A stretch of 64,000 bases of DNA from Fructobacillus evanidus (GTDB lineage Bacteria > Bacillota > Bacilli > Lactobacillales > Lactobacillaceae), in NCBI RefSeq assembly GCF_963580165.1, contig NZ_CAUZLM010000005.1, forward strand, positions 147,503-211,502. The letters are read 5' to 3'. The stretch's first letter is position 1. Every line of letters starts with the position of its first letter. Shown here in pieces: positions 60,675-64,000 of the stretch. Both the position numbers and the translations under genes were made by a program. Under the pieces are notes generated by a model. The model saw only the letters and a program-made list of their open reading frames with translations. It was not told where the DNA came from and did no database searches.

Positions 60675-61985
60675 TTAATGATGTGGCGTTGCCTGCAATG
60701 TTTCTTGGCCACCCAAATATGGACGCAAAACTTCTGGAACCGTTACTGTTCCATCTTCATTTTGGTAGTTTTCCAAAATGGCAGCCACTGTTCGACCAAC
60801 GGCCAAACCGGAACCGTTCAAAGTGTGAACCAATTCCAACTTACCATCTTCATTCCGGTAAGTAATGTGCATCCGACGGGCCTGGAAGTCACGAGTATTT
60901 GATACCGACGAAATTTCACGATACATGCCCTGGGCTGGCAACCAAACTTCCAAGTCATGCGTCTTAGCAGCTGAGAAGCCCATGTCCCCTGTTGACAACG
61001 TAATCACGTGATATGGCAAACCTAATTTTTGCAAGATATTTTCGGCATTGTTTGTCATCGTTTCCAATTCCTGATCCGATTGGTCAGGCTTGGCAAACTT
61101 CACCATTTCCACCTTATTAAATTGGTGCAAACGAATCAACCCACGCGTATCGCGACCCGCAGCACCAGCTTCCTTTCGGAAAGATGGTGACAAAGCCGTG
61201 ATAGAAATTGGCAAGTCCTCTGCAGGAATTGTCTCTCCCGAGTAGTAGTTCGTCAAAGATACTTCGGCCGTTGGGATATAGGTTTGATTCAAGCCTTCCA
61301 CTCGGTAAGCATCGTCTTGGAACTTAGGGTATTGGCCGGTCCCAAACATCGCCGAATCGTTCACCACGATTGGCGTAATCATTTCGGTGTAACCTTCTGC
61401 ACGGTGTTGGTCTAACATGAAGTTATACAAAGCCCGTTCCAAACGTGCACCATCACCAACATAATACAGGAACCGTGCACCAGAAACCTTGGCTCCACGT
61501 TCGAAATCCAAAATACCCAAATCCTCACCGATTTCATAGTGAGGCTTCAGCCATGCTGGGGCCTCCGTCTTAACCAGTGGACGGCCTTGATAGTCGGCAG
61601 GTTCCCAAGTTCTGATTTCAACATTGGCTTCTTCATCAGGGCCAACTGGGACATCATCCTCGGCAATGTTTGGCAAGTGTGCAGCCTGGTCCTTAACCGT
61701 TTGGTCTAAGCCCTCTAACTCTTGGTCGAGGTCCTTGATTTCCTTGGCAACGGCTTGCATTTCCTGAATGGCAGCTGAAGCATCTTCTTTTTGACGCTTA
61801 GCAAAGGCAATTTTATCAGATGCTTCGTTACGCTTAGCCTTAAGTTCTTCCACCTTGGCAATCACATCACGCCGCTTCTGGTCTGCAGCTAACAAATCAG
61901 CTAAGACGCCATCTTGCACACCACGATCTGCAAGCTTTTGTGCTGCAACTTCTTGATTCTTTCGTAAGTACTTCAAATTTAACAT
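60675..61985 (-). CDS. serS: Seryl-tRNA synthetase
   Basis: SerRS (436 residues from MLNLKYLRKNQEV) charges tRNA-Ser. GGAG before the ATG at 61985 fixes the start; an upstream Met lies in the leader. The N-terminal coiled coil runs about 25-105. The class II motifs are visible as LSPSFRKEAGAAGRDTRGLIRLHQF and LNGSGLAVGRTVAAILENYQ. It is controlled by a T-box. Confidence 0.97.
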   Translation of the reverse strand: MLNLKYLRKNQEVAAQKLADRGVQDGVLADLLAADQKRRDVIAKVEELKAKRNEASDKIAFAKRQKEDASAAIQEMQAVAKEIKDLDQELEGLDQTVKDQAAHLPNIAEDDVPVGPDEEANVEIRTWEPADYQGRPLVKTEAPAWLKPHYEIGEDLGILDFERGAKVSGARFLYYVGDGARLERALYNFMLDQHRAEGYTEMITPIVVNDSAMFGTGQYPKFQDDAYRVEGLNQTYIPTAEVSLTNYYSGETIPAEDLPISITALSPSFRKEAGAAGRDTRGLIRLHQFNKVEMVKFAKPDQSDQELETMTNNAENILQKLGLPYHVITLSTGDMGFSAAKTHDLEVWLPAQGMYREISSVSNTRDFQARRMHITYRNEDGKLELVHTLNGSGLAVGRTVAAILENYQNEDGTVTVPEVLRPYLGGQETLQATPHH

Positions 61986-62009
61986 GGTTTTTCTCCTTTT
62001 TTGGATAAT

Positions 62010-62233
62010 AAAAAGCGCCTTTTCATCCAACTATTCCTAGTCAAGGGACGAAAAAAGCGCAATCCGTGGTACCACCCTAGTTCTGCAAAGCATGCAGCAC
62101 TCAATTAAGGCCAGATAACGGTGGTAAACCGAGCGACATTACTCGCTAACGTAAATCTGTCGGAGTTTCGACCTAACCCTTTTCACCAACCAGGGTCTCT
62201 CTATGTTTGTCTACTTATAACAGATATTTGCTT
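62010..62233 (-). promoter_or_regulatory. T-box riboswitch of serS
   Basis: On the minus strand the T-box core AGGGTGGTACCACGG (complement of 62064-62078) precedes a terminator GCGC..GCGC with a T run (62015-62060). The Stem I elements AGAGA and GGTTGGTGAAAA lie around 62185-62205. A UCC triplet (complement of 62162-62164) in ACTCCGAC is a possible serine specifier. Uncharged tRNA-Ser would be sensed. Specifier assignment is tentative. Confidence 0.88.
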
Positions 62234-62239
62234 AGTTTT

Positions 62240-62268
62240 AGTATAGCTATTTTAATCAAAAAAGGCAA
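62240..62268 (-). promoter_or_regulatory. Promoter of the serS T-box transcript
   Basis: TTGCCT (complement of 62263-62268) and TATACT (62240-62245) are 17 nt apart on the minus strand. Confidence 0.75.
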
Positions 62269-62308
62269 GACGAGGTAGCACTCAATCACTACATAAGCAA
62301 AAACGTAT

Positions 62309-62488
62309 CTGTACACGAATTAGCAAACGAGTCAAAAGGTCAAGCTGTATACAATTTAGTAAACTTATCAAAGAAACAAACTGCACACAACTTCACAAAT
62401 AATATAAAAGAACTAACTGCACACAACTTCGCAAATAATCTAAAAGAACTAACTGCGCACAGCTTGATACCACTTCAAAGAACCTAAC
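62309..62488. repeat. 36-nt degenerate tandem repeat, about five copies
   Basis: CTG(T/C)(A/G)(C/T)AC recurs at 62309, 62345, 62381, 62417 and 62453, exactly 36 nt apart. The copies at 62381 and 62417 are almost identical; the outer ones are worn. The array fills the gap between the serS promoter and the tRNA cluster. No coding frame is supported. Confidence 0.85.
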
Positions 62489-62518
62489 TACGGACGGCCC
62501 ATCAAACACACCATTGCA

Positions 62519-62543
62519 CAAAAAAGAAGACCGTAGTCTCCTT
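62519..62543 (-). terminator. Terminator of the rRNA-tRNA operon
   Basis: AAGAAGAC (62524-62531) pairs with GTCTCCTT (62536-62543); on the minus strand a T run follows the last tRNA. Confidence 0.8.
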
Positions 62544-62548
62544 TGTCA

Positions 62549-62622
62549 TGGGCCATCCAGGACTCGAACCTGGGACCTCTGCGTTATCAACACAGCGCTC
62601 TAACCAACTGAGCTAATGGCCC
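62549..62622 (-). tRNA. tRNA-Ile (GAT)
   Basis: Cloverleaf of 74 nt with acceptor GGGCCAT/ATGGCCC, anticodon loop TTGATAA and A73. CCA is not encoded, as in every tRNA of this cluster. It is the last gene of the operon. Confidence 0.95.
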
Positions 62623-62643
62623 ATCTCTTCGGCTTCTTGCCTA

Positions 62644-62714
<71 letters not shown>

Positions 62715-62735
62715 ATCTTTTCTGGGTTCCCCCAA

Positions 62736-62808
62736 TGGCGCTGGACGGAATCGAACCGCCGACACATGCAGCTTCAATGCATTGCTCTACCAACTGAGCT
62801 ACAGAGCC
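62736..62808 (-). tRNA. tRNA-Phe (GAA)
   Basis: 73 nt, anticodon loop TTGAAGC in an ATGCA/TGCAT stem. The acceptor strands GGCTCTG and CAGCGCC leave a U4-C69 mismatch in an otherwise paired stem. Confidence 0.93.
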
Positions 62809-62828
62809 AACTTTTCTTTTTCAGAAAA

Positions 62829-62902
62829 CGGTCACAACGGGGTTCGAACCCGTGATCTCCTGCGTGACAGGCAGGCGTCCTAACCAGCTAGACCATGCGA
62901 CC
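62829..62902 (-). tRNA. tRNA-Asp (GTC)
   Basis: 74 nt, acceptor GGTCGCA/TGTGACC, anticodon loop CTGTCAC, discriminator G73 as usual for Asp. Confidence 0.95.
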
Positions 62903-62904
62903 AA

Positions 62905-62978
62905 TTGCGGGAGTAGGATTTGAACCTACGACCTTCGGGTTATGGGCCCGACGAGCTACCGAACTGCTCCATCCCGCG
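62905..62978 (-). tRNA. Initiator tRNA-fMet (CAT)
   Basis: 74 nt with the initiator hallmarks: unpaired C1-A72 and three G-C pairs closing the anticodon stem. The anticodon loop reads CCCATAA, so position 33 is C instead of the near-universal U. Confidence 0.95.
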
Positions 62979-63006
62979 ATAATATTATTTTTGGGCAATA
63001 CCCGTA

Positions 63007-63096
63007 AGGAGAATGGGGGATTCGAACCCCCGCGCCGGTTTCCCGACCTGACGGTTTTCAAGACCGTTCCCTTCAGCCAGACTTGGGTAATTCTCC
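63007..63096 (-). tRNA. tRNA-Ser (TGA)
   Basis: 90 nt with a long variable arm; anticodon loop CTTGAAA in ACGGT/ACCGT. The discriminator reads U73, whereas Ser tRNAs usually have G73. Confidence 0.93.
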
Positions 63097-63118
63097 ATGT
63101 TCTTTTAATCCACTTCCA

Positions 63119-63192
63119 TGGACCATGTTGGACTCGAACCAACGACCGGACGGTTATGAGCCGTCTGCTCTAACCAGCTGAGCTAATGGTCC
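63119..63192 (-). tRNA. tRNA with CAT anticodon, probably tRNA-Ile2 (lysidine type)
   Basis: 74 nt, acceptor GGACCAT/ATGGTCC, anticodon stem GACGG/CCGTC, loop CTCATAA. This closely matches the GGACC..-type CAU tRNA known as Ile2 in Mollicutes and Bacillus, read after C34 is changed to lysidine by TilS. A Met-elongator identity cannot be excluded by eye. Confidence 0.85.
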
Positions 63193-63204
63193 CAGCTCGA
63201 GTCA

Positions 63205-63278
63205 TCGCGGCAGGGGGAATCGAACCCTCGACCTCTCGGGTATGAACCGAACGCTCTAGCCAGCTGAGCTACACCGCG
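63205..63278 (-). tRNA. tRNA-Met elongator (CAT)
   Basis: 74 nt, acceptor CGCGGTG/TGCCGCG, loop TTCATAC in TTCGG/CCGAG, the pattern of Gram-positive elongator Met. There is an A-C mismatch in the T stem. Confidence 0.88.
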
Positions 63279-63304
63279 ATACTTTGCTGTAGTACTCACA
63301 GCGA

Positions 63305-63378
63305 TCGGGACGACAGGATTCGAACCTGCGACCCCCTGGTCCCAAACCAGGTGCTCTACCAAGCTGAGCTACGTCCCG
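63305..63378 (-). tRNA. tRNA-Pro (TGG)
   Basis: 74 nt, acceptor CGGGACG/CGTCCCG, anticodon loop TTTGGGA. Confidence 0.95.
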
Positions 63379-63421
63379 CTTTCTTTTTGGACTTTTTTGC
63401 CCTAGACCTTTTGGGGCCTTA

Positions 63422-63495
63422 TGCACCTAGCAGGAGTCGAACCTGCAACCTTCTGATTCGTAGTCAGACACTCTATCCAATTGCGCTATAGGTGC
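63422..63495 (-). tRNA. tRNA-Arg (ACG)
   Basis: 74 nt, acceptor GCACCTA/TAGGTGC, anticodon loop CTACGAA. A34 is normally edited to inosine by TadA. Confidence 0.95.
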
Positions 63496-63499
63496 ATTA

Positions 63500-63583
63500 T
63501 GCCGGCGACCGGGATCGAACCGGTACGATGTTTCCATCGCAGGATTTTAAGTCCTGTGCGTCTGCCTATTCCGCCACGCCGGC
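63500..63583 (-). tRNA. tRNA-Leu (TAA)
   Basis: 84 nt with a long variable arm, acceptor GCCGGCG/CGCCGGC, anticodon loop CTTAAAA. Confidence 0.95.
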
Positions 63584-63588
63584 ATCCA

Positions 63589-63660
63589 AGCGAACGACGG
63601 GATTCGAACCCGCGACCCCCACCATGGCAAGGTGATGTTCTACCTCTGAACTACGTTCGC
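63589..63660 (-). tRNA. tRNA-Gly (GCC)
   Basis: 72 nt, acceptor GCGAACG/CGTTCGC, anticodon loop TTGCCAT, U73. Confidence 0.95.
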
Positions 63661-63667
63661 ATAATCA

Positions 63668-63740
63668 TGCCGACTAAAGGATTCGAACCTTCGACCCCCG
63701 CTTTACAAGAGCGGTGCTCTACCAGCTGAGCTAAGTCGGC
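63668..63740 (-). tRNA. tRNA-Thr (TGT)
   Basis: 73 nt, acceptor GCCGACT/AGTCGGC, anticodon loop CTTGTAA. Confidence 0.95.
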
Positions 63741-63781
63741 TGGATTGCCCGACGCGGCGTGCATATCTTGGCCTTCGCCAA

Positions 63782-63854
63782 TGGACGATACAGGGATCGA
63801 ACCTGTGACCCCCTGCTTGTAAGGCAGGTGCTCTCCCAGCTGAGCTAATCGTCC
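63782..63854 (-). tRNA. tRNA-Val (TAC)
   Basis: 73 nt, acceptor GGACGAT/ATCGTCC, anticodon loop CTTACAA. It is the first tRNA after the 5S gene. A small AT-rich hairpin (AAAAAAGAAG/CTTCTTTTTT, 63861-63884) lies between them and may be a processing site. Confidence 0.95.
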
Positions 63855-63890
63855 AAAATAAAAAAAGAAGTCCCCTTCTTTTTTATATAT

Positions 63891-64000
63891 ATCGGCATCG
63901 CGTCGTCCTATCCTCGCAGCCAGCGTTCCGGCAACTACTTTCGGCGCTATAGAGCTTAACTTCTGTGTTCGAGATGGGTACAGGTGGTTCCTCTATGCCA
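63891..64000 (-). rRNA. rrf: 5S ribosomal RNA, 3' part
   Basis: The minus-strand sequence contains the 5S signatures CACCTGTACCCATCTCGAAC and CACAGAAGTTAAGCTC, then GAGGATAGGAC near the 3' end. The 5' end lies beyond the window. It implies a 16S-23S-5S-tRNA operon coming in from the right. Confidence 0.95.

Noticed and set aside
62309..62488. CRISPR array
   Set aside because: The 36-nt period has no spacer segments of independent sequence; it is a degenerate tandem repeat.
62888..63173. Open frames across the tRNA block on both strands (84 and 92 codons), and a similar one at 63481-63729
   Set aside because: They lie on tRNA genes and their antisense; such frames are a well-known artefact and have no ribosome sites.

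Overview
The window is chromosomal DNA of a low- to mid-GC Gram-positive lactic acid bacterium. A complete str and S10-spc-alpha ribosomal cluster, the ECF module next to truA-rplM-rpsI, a T-box in front of serS, SD-type GGAGG starts, tRNAs without encoded CCA and two LAB-style ABC exporter loci all point to Lactobacillaceae. The best guess is the Leuconostoc/Weissella/Fructobacillus group; the genus is inferred, not proven. By eye the GC content is about 45%.

Layout. 1-2289 (+): the end of argJ, then argB and argD, a late piece of an arginine operon. 2700-5312 (+): an amino acid permease and uppP behind a structured leader. 5434-8498 (-): the folate operon folB-folK-folE-folC, with a 40-nt tandem repeat between folE and folC; folP (+) is divergent at 8642. 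9946-14259 (-): PadR regulator, HAAS/DUF1700 protein, DUF4097 protein and a BceAB-type ABC transporter. 14482-17337 (-): two adjacent envelope proteins that share an unusual short N-terminal module. 17677-20354: TetR regulator divergent from a fused ABC exporter. 20585-21640 (+): an AT-rich fic gene behind an 11-bp inverted repeat.

21757-31761: rpsI and rplM behind a consensus promoter and an L13-type leader; a small secreted protein and a possible structured RNA; a flavin-type oxidase-like protein; truA-ecfT-ecfA2-ecfA1; a LytTR/DUF3021 plus ABC locus; and a type II NADH dehydrogenase-like gene. 31829-45781 (-): rplQ to rpsJ in canonical order but without rpsN. 46155-50018 (-): potABCD. 50152-53287 (-): fusA, rpsG, rpsL. 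53543-54220 (+): a prepilin peptidase. 54327-61985 (-): clpC, prfB, secA and serS (T-box). 62549-64000 (-): 14 tRNAs and the 3' part of a 5S rRNA, the tail of an rRNA operon.

Most of the window is translation and housekeeping. The accessory parts are three ABC exporter loci with different regulators (PadR, TetR, LytTR), the envelope protein pair, fic and the orphan secreted peptide. The strongest unexplained signal is not a gene. The 7-mer AAATCAG/CTGATTT occurs about 90 times on the two strands (hand count), roughly nine times the expectation from base composition, in genes of both directions and in intergenic DNA. Other leads are tandem minisatellites in the folate and serS/tRNA intergenic regions, hairpin-rich gaps inside ribosomal operons, a putative structured RNA at about 23210-23310 and an initiator tRNA with C instead of U at position 33.
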